Assembly (NCBI GenBank): GCA_900708905.1
Contig: CAADRB010000021.1
Coordinates: 1,656,170 to 1,720,169, forward strand
From: Hymenolepis diminuta
Lineage: Eukaryota; Platyhelminthes; Cestoda; Cyclophyllidea; Hymenolepididae
Direction: 5' to 3'
Length of the DNA stretch: 64,000 bases
Shown: in pieces, positions 34,426 through 46,900 of the stretch
Layout of the letters: each line of letters begins with the position of its first letter
Position numbering within the stretch: the stretch's first letter is position 1
The notes under the pieces: model-generated
Seen by the model: only the letters and a program-made list of their open reading frames with translations
Databases searched by the model: none
Told to the model about the DNA's origin: nothing
Program-made: the position numbers and the translations under genes

Positions 34426-36779
34426 TTGAATGGCTGTATCATATATTAGACTGACTGTCATTAGTTTGTAGATGTCTCCTTGATGATTGGATCCTGTGTT
34501 TCCTTCATTCCACCATAACCATCCCTACCGTATATTTAATTTCGTTCTTTCTGAATTGGACTCCGTCCTATTATCTCAGTGAGCATCGGTTTTTCTTTCT
34601 TTTCTATATCTGTCACTATTATCAAGTCATATAAAGGCCTATTCTACTAGATGATGTCCATCCTAGATCGGAGGATTTATCTCGATTATTCACGTAAATC
34701 TCTTTTGTTAGTGTTTGTTCCTTTGTACCTAAACAAACTTATAATCTTCATTATTTCCACGTGTCTGGAACTCTTGTACCTAAAGTTCATATAATTTTGC
34801 CATCGCGAGAGAGTGCAAAAAGTGCTTCAAAATTAATTCTTTCTCTTAAAGTTTTCTTTTTACTTTTTTAGTGGTGGTTCAATATCTACAGTCGACAATC
34901 TACCTCGAATCACGCGTTATTATCAATCTATCATCAATCCACCGCTAACTCGCGCATTTCTCCCTCTTCTAAACTCGGTGTTCGTGCAATATCTTTCACT
35001 CTACTATAACCAACCGGTGCAATATCTCCCCGTCCCTTTCTCATTTGTCATCCTTCAATATCATTGTTTGCCATTTCCTCCTCTCATCTGTGTTATAATT
35101 TGAACTCGGTAGCTACTGATAGTTCACATTTTTCAATCAGTTTTGTAATTGGAGCTTGCTCCATTTCATGCTGTCTCTCTATATATGTATTGTCTTCTCT
35201 ACGCGCATATCTTGTACTTTGATAATAACGTATACAAAAAGAATCAGCTTTTCTTTTTTCAATTTGGTGTTTTCGCATTGTTTATATTCGTGTCTGTTTA
35301 GAGTGGAGGATGGAGCTTATCAACATTTCCGAGGATCAGGCCGCGGATTGGGTGTTGCGACCCAACAAATGCTTTGAAACATCACTATGGATAGGAAAGA
35401 AGGGGGTCAAATTGTGCATGCTAGAACTGCAGAGGGGAGAAGAAAAATTGAGTGCGTGAACTAAATGTCCATTAGTAGCGTTCTTATATTGACTAAATTC
35501 TATAAAAGTCCAACAGGGATTGTAATACTGCATGCATATGAGACTGCCATTTGGACGTCTCTTCACAACAAAAAGACTAACAGTTAGCCGACCTATGTTG
35601 AAATCACCCAGTAAGTCCAGCATAAGGGAGAGAATAAAATGTAGACAGTGAGAGGGTGCTCACTGATTAGAGATCACCGTCAGTTAGCCAATGAAATGCG
35701 TCTTTCTACGAAAGCTTGCTTAAACAGTTCACAGGGATAGAGAGACATCATTAAATGACTCGTTTTTCATGGAATTGTTCTTGCTTGGCTTTGATCGACA
35801 TGTCCATGAGTTGATATCGAGAATGTAACATGAAGAAACTGCAAACAGGAATTACAAGCGTATGATACAGATATTTAATGCTCAAGCTTCACCACAAGCA
35901 AGAGACATAGAAGTCGGAGACTACAGCGTGAGTATTTGCATTAGAAGAGTGCCTCTATAAAAATGGTGAATTTTAGGTAGAAGCTTTATCTGCTGAGGTG
36001 AATATGTGGAATAATCAGTGAGTATCTCAGAGGAATATTTAATAATATGTATGCCACGTTTTCACTATTAATGAAAGAAAAATTCTTATTTTTCTCCGAG
36101 TAAAGTGATTGCAATAGAGATTACTGCGAATTAAATGAATTCAAAGCACATTATATTGATTTAGACAAATACGAAAGTTAATTGAGTTGTCTCAAAGGTG
36201 GATCATCATCACTTTAAAGGTAAACCATGCGAAAGCAGAAAATAACTAGAGATATTGTTAGGGAGAAAGGTTAAAAGTATTTTGTATTTGTTCCGATTAG
36301 GTGACACTACAATTTTCCTTCTAGAAAACGGAAGTATTCATATTATCAGTCGATCTTTTCCTCTCTTGGGCAATTTTTTGGATTCAGGAGAATAATTTGA
36401 AAATGGAATAAGACTTCTGAGCTTTTACCAGCAATATAACTTGAAGATTTTTAATTCCTTCTTTGATAGGATTAAAATGGTATCTTCCATGCTACAAAGG
36501 ACCAATGGTGAATCTTATCCTTTCTCCACATTCCGGAAATCTAAAAACTACGGATGTACGGGCCTCCAGAATGAGTCGTACAGTATGGTAGCATGCGCTA
36601 TATGACTTGAAGGGAGACAAAAGAGCAGAGTCTTTAGACCTGATCGAAGTCCGAACCTCCGACAATTCAGTCAAGGAGTTAATGTGATTAGAAAACAGAT
36701 TGATTGCTACCAGAATTCCATAAATCCGACACTCGAAAATCACTAATCAAATATTCGTAGTTGGTCAGTAATATCAAAA

Positions 36780-37130
36780 CGCCGCTGTGCTCTTGCACTA
36801 TCGACAGGATCACGTTTCCCCGATCAACAAAGACTTCCAGTGTTGAATTTCCGGTTGTTTTAAGTCTTTTAAACAACAAGGATGGTTGGAACGACACATC
36901 TAATAATGTCGCCCACAGTGTTGCTATCAGATCCAGTGCGAGCCCTATCAAAAGTTCATTTGAAAAGGCAATAGCATATTTTCTTCGGGCTGAGAAATAA
37001 ATAATTAATTTTCCCGATTCCCATGGACGAATCCCCCAATCCCTTCCCAAAACTATTTCGCTTCTGCTGCAGCTATGCATCCGCTTGTTCAGTTAATATG
37101 GTGTATATTATCCTTATTAATAAACGGACT
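36780..37130 (-). repeat. Repeat C, copy 1, with a 130-codon ORF
   Basis: It matches 56320-56590 through blocks TCGACAGGATCAC, GACTTCCAGTG, AACAACAAGG.TGGTTG and GCATCCGCTTGT. In this copy the minus strand keeps an open frame of 130 codons (37080-36688) that I cannot assign; a shorter ORF in another frame follows to 36492. Copy 2 is shorter and its frame is broken. It may be a decayed coding element or a gene fragment. Confidence 0.5.
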
Positions 37131-37247
37131 TTTAAAATATTTGAAATAATCTAATAATATGAATTCGTATCACTGGTCTACATTAAAAAGAGCGAATAAA
37201 GATAATGCTTCCTTCTAACTCTAAAAGAGCAGAGTATTTTGGTAGTA

Positions 37248-37296
37248 TTGGGGAGGAGGGCGGAAAAGAGAAGGAGGAGTAGAGGGAAGATAGCCT
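37248..37296 (+). other. Polypurine tract
   Basis: A G- and A-rich, almost pyrimidine-free stretch (GGGGAGGAGGGCGGAAAAG and onward). Confidence 0.6.
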
Positions 37297-38283
37297 ATTT
37301 ATGATGGGAAATTCAGTAAGTGTTTCAAATATCATTTCATGCGTGCGCATACTCTGAAAAATTGCAAGTTATATGAATTTGTGGAAAAATACGAATATTT
37401 CGATTTATGTTTTATAAAACTCCGTTTCCTCTCATTTCAGATTTAATTTTTATGAAAGTAAGACCCGTATTCTGATACAGTTCACATTTCATCAGATTAC
37501 CCTAACCCTAATATCGACAGCGCATCTTACCAACATGCAAATACTTCTTTTGTTTCCTGATAACTTTTCCAATATGGCTTCTGCTCATTTATTGCTCGTT
37601 TATACCGTCTTCTAAAGTCACGTGGATGGATCAGATGACCAGTCCTCTCAAATTCATTTTTTACATTTAAAATCTTTTCACTTTATTTGATTTTTATAAT
37701 GCGCTTATTTTGTATCGAATCAACTCCCAATAATCTCTACCACTTAATTTGAGAAAATCGATAACGATTGTCTGACCGTAGATTATGACTCATCACCGAA
37801 TACAGTCAGATGCAAAAAATCAATAGGCTAGCGTGCGAATTATCATCTAAAATGTCGCAGCACCAAATATTGCTGAATGACTAAAAAGCGTTTTCTTTTC
37901 AAGCGCGGCATGTGAATTTTCGCTGCCTCAAATCGAAAATTCTCTAATAATAAGCAAGTTTTCATTTATAAAAAAAGATTGCAATGATCACACCAATAGA
38001 AGAATCAATATATTTTGCTTATTATAAAAACAATAGAAGGGAGAGGGAAGGAGAAATAAATGTCTGATTTGTTTCGAAAGAAAGATTGAATCACTTACAA
38101 CCGAATGGTTTAGATTGTCACAGCGCATTTTGGAGGGAGGGGGTGTGTTGGTTTGGGACAGGGACTTGTGCGAAGCGATTGTGTGTTTGTTGAGCATCGT
38201 AATGGAAATATTAGTAACAGTAGCATCAAAGGAATGTCATAAGAGGAGGGGCTTGGGAAGATAGTACAGAATACACAACATCT

Positions 38284-39642
38284 CTAATCCCAGTTCACAC
38301 CAACATATCCATTTCTGCATTCGCTTTCACTGCTCGAAGAACTATGCCTCGTAACACCATTGCGCATTTTCATCGGTTTCTCTTTTAATTCAATCTCCTC
38401 ATCGCTGCTAGAACTGCATTCGAAGTAACTGTAGTTCTCTGGAACTAGATGATGAGCGGTGAACATGTACACATTTCCAGTATCCGAAATTCGACTTCCG
38501 AAAGAACCATCAGATTTAATTAACTTGATATCAACAGCCCAATCATCATCGTACATATCAACAAGCAGAGCTTTTTTCAATTCGTCTTCTCTTCTAGCGT
38601 AGATGGGTTGGGCTACCTTCCAGTTCTTTGGAGGTTCAACATACATCTCTTCAGTAAGTGGGGGTTCTCTACGATGGTGACGCTTTTTTTCTTTCTTCTC
38701 TTTCTTTGGCTTGCTTTCAGTATCACCTGGGATAGAATGAAGTGGTGTTCTTGGTAAAGATCTAGGAATAGCATCCTCTTTTTCTGAGTCCGATTTTGGA
38801 GTCGAACTTTTGTTCTTCTCATTTTCCATCATACCCGGGAATGCTGAATGAACTTCCGGGGTAGCAGCCATTTGAATAGGCTCATCTTCAATTTTTATCT
38901 CTGCAACACCTTCAGAAATTCTTCGGGAGGAAACTTCTGGAGTTGTACGATCATCCTTCTTTGGAGTGCTAATAGATCCTGCATTCGAGTCAGCCACCGC
39001 ATGTTCATCTTCTGATTGTGAGCTCTCAGATTCATAAGAATCGGGTTTATCCATAGATTTGCCATGCTCTTGCATCTCTACTTCTGCCTCTTCCTGTTGA
39101 ATACTTTCTGAGGCTCGAGATGGTCCGGGAGATTTCACAGTCTCCTGTTGAAGAGCGGATTGGGAACTCAGCTTCTTTCGACCGCTTTGGATGATATTGC
39201 ACACCGCATTAGCGTCAGCTTGACTCTTCATTTTTAACAGGAGATAAGCTCGATTTCCTTCTGGGGGATCCGGAATAACAAGAATGACTAATTTGGGATC
39301 CCGAGTAAAGATGAAAAATCGATAAACCTCATTGCAAAGGAGGGAAATTTCCCGTGGAGAAGAACTGACAACCGATTTTCGTTTGATAATTAGTCGAGTA
39401 TCAGTGCCAATAACTTTGACCTTGTAGGACTTACTCATATTCTTGCGGGAACGCAATTCAAACACTTCGCGGGCAGATTGAATGTCCACCTCATCTTGAG
39501 GTTTGATGGGGAATTTTCCTTCTACCACAGCTTCAGCTTTAAATTCAGTAGGACCAGCAGAGGACTTGTCCTTATGATGAAGATGCTGATGGTGATGATG
39601 ATGATGATCGTGCTTAGAAGTGGCGGTGTTAGCGGCTGACAT
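38284..39642 (-). CDS. Intronless gene, PH/PTB-like domain with acidic and His-rich low-complexity regions
   Basis: The ATG at 39642 gives 452 residues. An in-frame GTG at 39705 follows directly after a stop codon, so I prefer the ATG. After a histidine cluster (about residues 11-23), residues about 32-155 form a compact PH/PTB-like domain. Recognisable pieces are YKVKVIGTDTRLIIKRKS, EISLLCNEVYRFFIF and KLVILVIPDPPEGN, followed by a helix. Residues about 160-335 are acidic, Ser/Glu-rich and probably disordered, and a basic KKEKKEKKRHHRR cluster follows. The C-terminal 100 residues, with VEPPKNWKVAQPIYARRE and a DMYDDDWAVDIKLI stretch, look folded but unrecognised. I believe this resembles a PH-like family annotated mainly in trematodes and cestodes. 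A role in membrane or peptide binding is only inferred. No signal peptide or membrane segment is visible. Confidence 0.8.
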   Translation of the reverse strand: MSAANTATSKHDHHHHHHQHLHHKDKSSAGPTEFKAEAVVEGKFPIKPQDEVDIQSAREVFELRSRKNMSKSYKVKVIGTDTRLIIKRKSVVSSSPREISLLCNEVYRFFIFTRDPKLVILVIPDPPEGNRAYLLLKMKSQADANAVCNIIQSGRKKLSSQSALQQETVKSPGPSRASESIQQEEAEVEMQEHGKSMDKPDSYESESSQSEDEHAVADSNAGSISTPKKDDRTTPEVSSRRISEGVAEIKIEDEPIQMAATPEVHSAFPGMMENEKNKSSTPKSDSEKEDAIPRSLPRTPLHSIPGDTESKPKKEKKEKKRHHRREPPLTEEMYVEPPKNWKVAQPIYARREDELKKALLVDMYDDDWAVDIKLIKSDGSFGSRISDTGNVYMFTAHHLVPENYSYFECSSSSDEEIELKEKPMKMRNGVTRHSSSSSESECRNGYVGVNWD

Positions 39643-39709
39643 CACGACGGTAAAGTGCGCGCGATCAGAATGAGCAGACCTCACGCTACTAAGTGTGCTG
39701 CTCACTTAA

Positions 39710-39900
39710 CGCTAGTGCACGCGTTTGCCTCCTAACCAATCGGTGGCGTCTGACATCATATTCTTATTGGCTCGTGGTTTTCTTTATTGTGGTATTTGCA
39801 AATTTAAATAGGTGTGGACATTGGCTAATTTGATTGATGATTAGTGGGTAAATATTGCTCACGTCATCTGATCCTAAACAATCCAATCAATTTCCTGTGT
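39710..39900 (-). promoter_or_regulatory. Putative promoter of the PH-like gene with CCAAT and CRE/UPRE-like motifs
   Basis: Within 260 bases upstream of the ATG there are four CCAAT pentamers (39736 and 39893 on +, 39766 and 39830 on -) and a TGACGTGA-like element at 39859-39866 on the minus strand. No TATA box is obvious. The clustering suggests a CCAAT-driven promoter; this is motif reading only. Confidence 0.35.
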
Positions 39901-40454
39901 ATTAGTCAATCTGACCCATTTGCTCAAATTTTAATTAAAATTTTTATTTACTTTAAATAATCAAGCGAAAAAGTGTTCCGTTGGTCAAATAAGTTTCCTT
40001 TAACTTCATCAATTAAATCTTTTCGATGGTTTGAAATATAATACTTTAGCATTTTTATTTGCCTTAAAAATGATTAAAAAAGCTTCTGCACCTTGATTCT
40101 CATTTGAACTTTTTAAAAGAACCACAGGGCCAAACTTGCGTAGTGCTTATTTAAATTGCAAACGTTAACAATCGAATTTTCACATTTTCAACGGAATTTT
40201 GTGCAATTCATATATAATTTTCTGTTCTTTGAGAATGCACTCATCATGAGTTGAACTCTATTTAATTTAACAATTAATGTATGGAAATTCCTCACCAAGA
40301 TTCATAAAGAATAACCGGAAAAAATATTTTTAAACCAAATATACGATTTGGGTTTGTGGAAATGGTCTTGTTCGTCCCGTATTTAGCAGTACAAATAAAC
40401 TGAACAGAAATCAGCAACCAGAAAAAATTCATATATACTTACTGTGCGCTGACG

Positions 40455-40610
40455 GTACAGTGGTTTTCGTGCTCCTCTGTCAAGTCAGTGGCATCTACGG
40501 AGCGAAATGGTCATCCGCTTTGATTAAGTATGGATAATAAAGGAGGTGCTAGAATTCGAGTTTTCTGAAGGAGAGTTTCATGACGAAACGAATTCTTTTT
40601 CTAAAGTTAG
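40455..40610 (+). repeat. SINE-like copy S8
   Basis: GTGCTCCTCTGTCAAGTCAG head, a GATTAAGTATGGATAATAAA block and GGAGGTGCTAGAATTCGAGT body. Confidence 0.6.
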
Positions 40611-41334
40611 GTTTATTTAAAGAGGAGCAAATAAGGGCATTGATATTTAAACAGTTTAAAGTTTTGAGAAAAGTTTGATTCGACACTAAAATCGGTCCAA
40701 AACATTCCCATGGAAACTCACATGAATTTTTAATGTCGGCTCTAACATCGGATTTTTACCGCTTCAACAGCGCCCTCCAGAGGACTTTAAATTCAACATT
40801 TATCATTTGTTAAATGCACTAAACTAGTCTCAAAACCACCGAATTTAAGGAGATGAACAATAGCCCCTTTTATTTTATTTTCAAATAAAACTGCAAATGT
40901 GTAATGGTGTACTTCAACAAGCCAAATTTAATTTACTGTTATTTGTTTTAAAAAATTGCCAGATTTGAGTTTAAAATTTTTTATTACGGAGCTTTCGTTT
41001 GTGATCATAATTTGTGTTTTTCTAAAATTTCATTCATTAAATTTCTTAAAATGCGAATTCGGAATGTAGTCCCCTTAAATAAAATTCTTCATTCTAATTT
41101 ATTAGTCTCTGATCATATCGTCATACGAATTAAAGCGGTATTTACCGTTTTAGATGGAAGTCTGAATAATAGAAAGTTTAATTCATTCCACAAAAAGTAT
41201 AGTGGAAGCATTGTAAACTAAATAGAAGGCAGAACGTCTGGATACATAGCATGAAAACCATAATTATATGTTCTTAAATTTATTTGATTAAAGTACTTCG
41301 TGAGCTAACTGAAACAAAATTGTTTTGCGCATCG

Positions 41335-41450
41335 ATACTGCAGTGGCTAACGTTCACGTCTGTCAAGTCAGAAATTATAATTTCAAAACTCATCGATGCA
41401 CATCTCACGGTAGTGACTCCCTCTGCTAAAATCAGCTGTTGTTACCATTT
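41335..41450 (+). repeat. SINE-like copy S9
   Basis: CAGTGGCTAACGTTCACGTC and TGTCAAGTCAGAA head with a shortened body (TCTCACGGTAGTGACTCCC). Confidence 0.5.
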
Positions 41451-43288
41451 ACTTTAATGTTCTTAGGGAAATTTTTAATCTTCATCTCATGCAGATAAAT
41501 AAAGTCCCAGAGTAACTCATTTTGTCATCCACTTGTAAGATTGCGACTGACATTTTAGGCGCTGTAATTAATTGAAAATTGAGTTCATAGCCACTGGATA
41601 TTCATATTCACTGGAGAGATTACTAATATTAGTCAAAATCTGGAGTAAATGATTTAAATATTATATTTGTTACTTCTGCTCATCGAAATCCCCTTTCAAA
41701 TTGCATGATGAGATGCATACGTAGGGTTAGAAATGTCTAAACATAATAAAGCACAATTACTTCAGATTTTTACTTTAAACGATACCATGAAATATTATGC
41801 TTTATGAACCTGTCTAAGATGTTTCTTTAGGGAAGGCTAATTAAATACATACAATGCAATTGTGGGCATTTGTACATAGACGGTAAAGTTTGTTACTCAT
41901 GTCAAAATCAACCGAATTCTCATCATCCATCTGCGCACTATTGTGCTGCTCAGAGATTGTGAGTTACGATATCTATGTGTTAATTTGTTCAGATCAAAAA
42001 GCTATGTATTCGTCAAATGTGTGTGTTCATGTTATGGCTGACAGAGATATGATTCAGAGTGAATTATTAAATTTTGCTTACCATCGAGGGAAATGATACA
42101 TGGAAAATTTATATCAATTTATTAATTAAGAACGAATACTTGAAAATCCGCCATTTATTCTCAGTATACTTCATGCACACTGTCTCTGTCCCGGTTATAT
42201 ATGGTGGTAACGTAGTAATGATAGCTAAATAGTTAGGTTTCGCGGCTAGTCCTAAATGGAATGACTTTCGTAGGCATTTCCTCTGAGAATGTAATATTAT
42301 TTCATTAATCATTATTCAATACTTGCCATTATGAATAACGTGGCATAAAAGATTGACTGGTAATTCTCAATGATTGACATTAATTTGTGAAAAGGTTTTA
42401 CAACTATAAAATATATTTCCATTTATGAGACATGAACTTATCTTCATGCGTGTAGGTTAGATATGAGTCTTGTTCCAGTGGAATATCTCCAATCAATTAA
42501 TTTTACAAAAATTGACCGACTTTTGACACAGAAAATATTAAATTTGAATGCAGAATTCAGAAAAATTACTGATTTTAAAACAGAGGTTTGCTGGGTCACT
42601 TGCAAACTGATACAATTATTAAGAATGGATCTAAGTCACACTGTATCCACTCAAAAAATATTTTGTTCAATATATTTATCATTAACATAATGCCGGAGCA
42701 ATATCAGAATAATGAACCTGAGAGGAGTGTGATGCAGCAATGGTGTGTACAAATAAAATTTGAAAATGAATTTATTATCTAAATTTTCTGAACATATTTG
42801 TAATCTTCTGTTATAATATCTACTTTCAAAAGGCAACGATTTTAACACTATGGAAAGCCATTTTTTAATTGATAAAAGCTATTGGAAATATATAACATTT
42901 GATTTTATTTAACAAAATTATCCCAAAAATACGATCGAAATAAATAGTATTTTTACAATTCATTTCATGGTCTGATTCTCATCAGCTAGATTAGGGTGAG
43001 TTACTATTCCAATTTTTAATAAGGTTTTCATAACTACTGAGCTGCAAAATTTATGTGCGTAAAATATAAATTAACGGATCATCTTGTTCTTCAATGTCAA
43101 AATAATCGGGCAAAAAATGTTACGAACACTGTTCCCTGATAACAATAATATCCTATTTTAATAGTTGTAAACATTAGTATCACGATGAAATGTTATTTTT
43201 CATGATCTTTTAAGTATTCAGTTCGTTGAAGATTTTACTTATTTTTCGACCTTTTTAAGTTAGCAAGTTAAAAAGCGGGGAACATATT

Positions 43289-43297
43289 TTTTTTAGG
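43289..43297 (+). promoter_or_regulatory. Splice acceptor 22 bases before the CHMP1 start (possible trans-splice site)
   Basis: A run of eight T followed by AG, 22 bases before the ATG. No 5' exon is recognisable, so a spliced-leader site or an ordinary 5'UTR intron are both possible. Confidence 0.4.
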
Positions 43298-43319
43298 CTT
43301 CTGATTACCCTCTACGAAA

Positions 43320-43986
43320 ATGAATTGGTTTAAGAAGCCGACTCTCGAAGATCAGCTTTTTGAATTAAAATTTTCATCAAGGCAGCTCCTTACATTCGCT
43401 AAGAAATGTGAGAAAGAGGAGAAACAAGCCAAAAATCAGCTGAAAAAGGCAATTCAAGCCGGAAACATGGACATATCTCGGATTTACGCTGAAAACGCTA
43501 TCAGAAAGAAGAATGAAGGGCTTAATTACATGCGCATGTCTTCTCGAATCGATGCGGTTGCTGCTAGAGTTCAAACTGCCGTAACAACTCAATCGGTTAC
43601 CGCATCAATGGGCCAGGTTGTCAAGGGAATGACCGCTGCTATGAGGTCTATGAATTTGGAAAAGGTTTCCAATCTTATGGATAGTTTTGAAAAGGAGTTT
43701 GAAAATCTTGATGTCCAATCACAGGTTTGTGTGATCATCTCCTCTAAAACATTTAACTATATTTTGGTTTTAGGTTATGGAAGGAACTATGAACAACACA
43801 ACTTCACTTAACACTCCTTCCGCCGACGTCGACGATCTCATGCGAGAAGCAGCGGATGAGGCAGGAATCGAGTTAGATTTAAATCTTCCCAGCGGTGTTA
43901 GTTCCACAATTGCTGCTCCCAGTTCTTCAACTCCGGCAGAAGAACAAGATCTATCCGATCGTTTGGCTCGCTTACGAGGAGCTTAA
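43320..43986 (+). CDS. CHMP1: Charged multivesicular body protein 1 (CHMP1, ESCRT-III)
   Basis: Exons 43320-43724 and 43774-43986 join in phase 0 to give 205 residues, close to the family's usual 196-199. The sequence follows CHMP1 throughout: a basic helical N-terminal core (KKAIQAGNM, IYAENAIRKKNEG, RIDAVAARVQTAVT), MNLEKVSNLMDSFE, and an acidic C-terminal half (ADEAGIELDLNLPSG). It ends in the MIT-interacting motif DLSDRLARLR. It looks closer to CHMP1B than CHMP1A. CHMP1 is a cytosolic late-acting ESCRT-III subunit that recruits the ATPase VPS4 and other MIT-domain proteins during endosomal sorting, cytokinesis and membrane scission. The 49-base GT-AG intron interrupts the helical region at about residue 135. 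The ATG is the first codon after a likely acceptor. Confidence 0.96.
43725..43773 (+). other. CHMP1 intron, 49 bases
   Basis: CAG|GTTTGT donor and GGTTTTAG| acceptor, phase 0. Reading through it would lengthen the first ORF with unrelated residues; splicing restores the CHMP1 sequence. Confidence 0.9.
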
Positions 43987-46900
43987 ACAATCCTTCTCTG
44001 TATCTATCAATATAAGTGACCTACTTTTTTTGCTTTATAATAGATTTGGAAACTTTCACCCCTCTTCCCCATCCCTCGTATTTTGATTTTATTTGTATCA
44101 GAATGCTTGAGCTATCATATTCTTGCACTATATAGAATATATTGTCACTATCTCCATATTCAGAACATCAGTTTGATCAGCGCACGGTATATTCATCTTA
44201 TGATTGAACTCATTTTTAAGCAACATGTGATTATGCTGCTCTCCTTGTCTATTTTTGGCGTAAGTTTAGCTTTGTTTAACTTGCTCTCTATACAATTTTG
44301 GTAATATGAAATTGTGGGGTTTGCCGTGTTACTACGTATTACTCTCGCCCCCGCAATATTTACCAATTGATTGACTATGCGTGGTGTTCTATTAGTAGAC
44401 TGAGGTTGCTAAATGGTCTTATTATGTATGTCTTGAGGTACTTTTTTTTTGCTTTTAATATCTCAGTAGTTATTTATTTTTACAGTAAATGACAAATTTA
44501 AATATGCTTTGACTCATTTTGAAATGACAGAAATTTGAACTCGTGGGTAAATAGCGGTTAGATCAACTAAGGATTACTCATGATGACATATTGACTGCGA
44601 TCTCCCTTAATGTGGTTTTCAATAAGAATATCTCTCAGTAGGTCAGGCAGTAGCAAGCGTTGGATAAATCTAATTACAACATAGGTTTGAGCGTACATGT
44701 TATATTATTATACTATATTTGCTCTCAGTTTTGATTGCATCTCCGAAGGCCGTTGAGATTTACGCTGTTAGTGTTTTATTAACTTTGATTAATCCCATTA
44801 TATCGATTTTGCGCTCCTGGAATCATTGGGTTAGACTTATCAATATCCTTCGCCACTTTGGTGTCAATATGTCAACTCTTGTACACACCTTGTTTTCATG
44901 TCAGCAATTTTTTGTTTAGCTGCTCGCATTTTCATAAACAGATTCCCTTTTTCTTATTAACTCGTTCGTCATTTCCTAACGCAATTCAAACAGCTCAAGT
45001 AAAGACATACTTTTTTGAAATTGTTTTTGTCATAGTAAGGACTCAATGAGAGGACTTAAGTAGCTCTACTATCAGTCTTGAGAGATACTAACGCTTTAAC
45101 ATGGATATCTTAATGAGATTGATCAACAACTTAAATCATTTTACATTCAATCAAACCGAGAGCAAAGATAGGTACTGACCTTCCTCAAAACAGATTTGAT
45201 CTTGTTTTCTTAATTATTCGATTGTCTTTCCCTATAGTGGTTAATTTTGATTGCGCATCCGGGTAGGTCGATTTTAAGATAACCGTTGAGTTGTTGAATC
45301 GTATTCAGAAAGGAACAGTAACTATTTGCCTTTCATAATGTTCAGCTGCCCTTTTTTAAAGCTACAACTACCCAGGCCCCAGAAAGTAGGAGAGACTTGT
45401 GGCTTAAATGACATTTTTCTGTAGAGAGAATAAACGTACTTATGTAGATAGGATATGTAATAAACGATTGGCTGCCTGGTTAGTTCATAATTGCAGGAAC
45501 GTCTCTTCTACAAGGGATCTTACATATCAAGGTGTGAGCATGGGGGTTCAATAATCGATAATCCAGAGCACCAGAAGTATTCGATCAGGCGTCCTAGCAA
45601 TAAGAGATAATTGTATCAAGAAATTGGTCCATTGAATCTCTCTGAACTTATCAATACTAGGCCAAAACGCCTCTCATGATTCGTGCTAGGTCATCTTAAT
45701 TTAACGTGAAGAGGGGCTATTATTCAGCATCTTATACAGGTCCTTTCATGCCTGCTCCACAAACGTAGAGATTTATTCCTTATTAAAGTTGAATTTCAAG
45801 ACCATGTAGGAGTTACATTTTGTAGCCATATCAATTGCATGCAGGTATGTTTAGGAGTGTGCGGGCTCCTACTGCTGTGTGGTGTTCTTTATAGAAACGC
45901 CTGCGACGTCTCAGACATGCAACTATTTTTTAGGAAAACTAAATGACTCTAGAACGAAGTCGTTCAAGTTTTTGATTTATTTTAATTGTGTCTAATAATT
46001 TTACTGTAACGTGCTCTGTCAATTCATTAGATGGGGTGGACGAAAAGCATTTACTTACCAAGGTATGTCATTATGGTCTGACGTCTGTGATGGTCCTCCT
46101 ATTTAAAGATCGTATAGGATAAAGCTCTCAAATTCTAGTACATTGGAGAAAGAGCCCTGCGGGATTTTATTTCGTGCATTTTGACGCTCTTTTTCATCTT
46201 TAAATTGTAATATTTGGTCCTAAGGGTTTTGTTTATGGAAAAATTTTCTCTTCATTCCAATGAGCAGTCTTGAATTTGCAATAACCATGCGTAAGTACAT
46301 ATCCGGCAGCGCAAAAGAATACAAAGAGTGGTTGCTGGCCCATTTCTCCTTTAGATGCTTGTTTTAAGAAACTCACCGAAATAAATTCTACCGAGTCGCA
46401 TAAGCACGGATATGAACTGTAGATTTATCGTTTCAAATTTAATAGAATGGATAATATAGATAGAAATTAATAATCCAATTGTTTGCTGTTTTTCTTGTAT
46501 ATCAATAGATAAGCTTGTAAATAACGCGGTCTCAATATTCTTGCGATACGGTAATACAATACGACTTTTTAACTTAAAATATTAAAACGTATGTGATTCT
46601 CAACGAATCACTTTTTTCCAAAATACGGGCTCCGGAGATTGCTTTTTTGTGGTAATTGTGACGCCCCAGGCTGTCTTATCGTGTTTATTGTTCTCTGAGA
46701 ACTCTTGTTTGTTGCTGTTCCTCCAATGGATGCGACTGTGTAAATCCCCGCCTTGTCATCCATAACGGGTCGAAGGTTTCAAGGTTGAAATCAGTTTGGT
46801 ATTATTTAGACGTTTTCACTCTTGCTTCCTTATTCTTGCAACTATTCAGAATCTACTGCATACTACCACTGCGCCTTGTGTATCTAATAACAATAAGTGG

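Larger units (their letters stand above)
24165..38283. other. Long gene-poor stretch with repeats
   Basis: About 14 kb with no ORF I would defend as a gene. It contains SINE-like copies near 24560, 28195, 28637, 29745, 30305 and 34280, two repeat B copies, a tandem pair (repeat E), repeat C, the assembly gap at 29136 and a locally GC-richer island at 31040-31420. Other parts (for example 32100-34270 and 34430-36480) show nothing I can name. Confidence 0.5.
39901..43296. other. Intergenic, two SINE-like copies
   Basis: AT-rich sequence without a recognisable gene. SINE-like copies S8 and S9 lie at about 40455 and 41335. Confidence 0.4.

Noticed and set aside
35336..35623. Minus-strand 95-codon ORF
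   Set aside because: No recognisable domain, no splice context, and ordinary length for this base composition.
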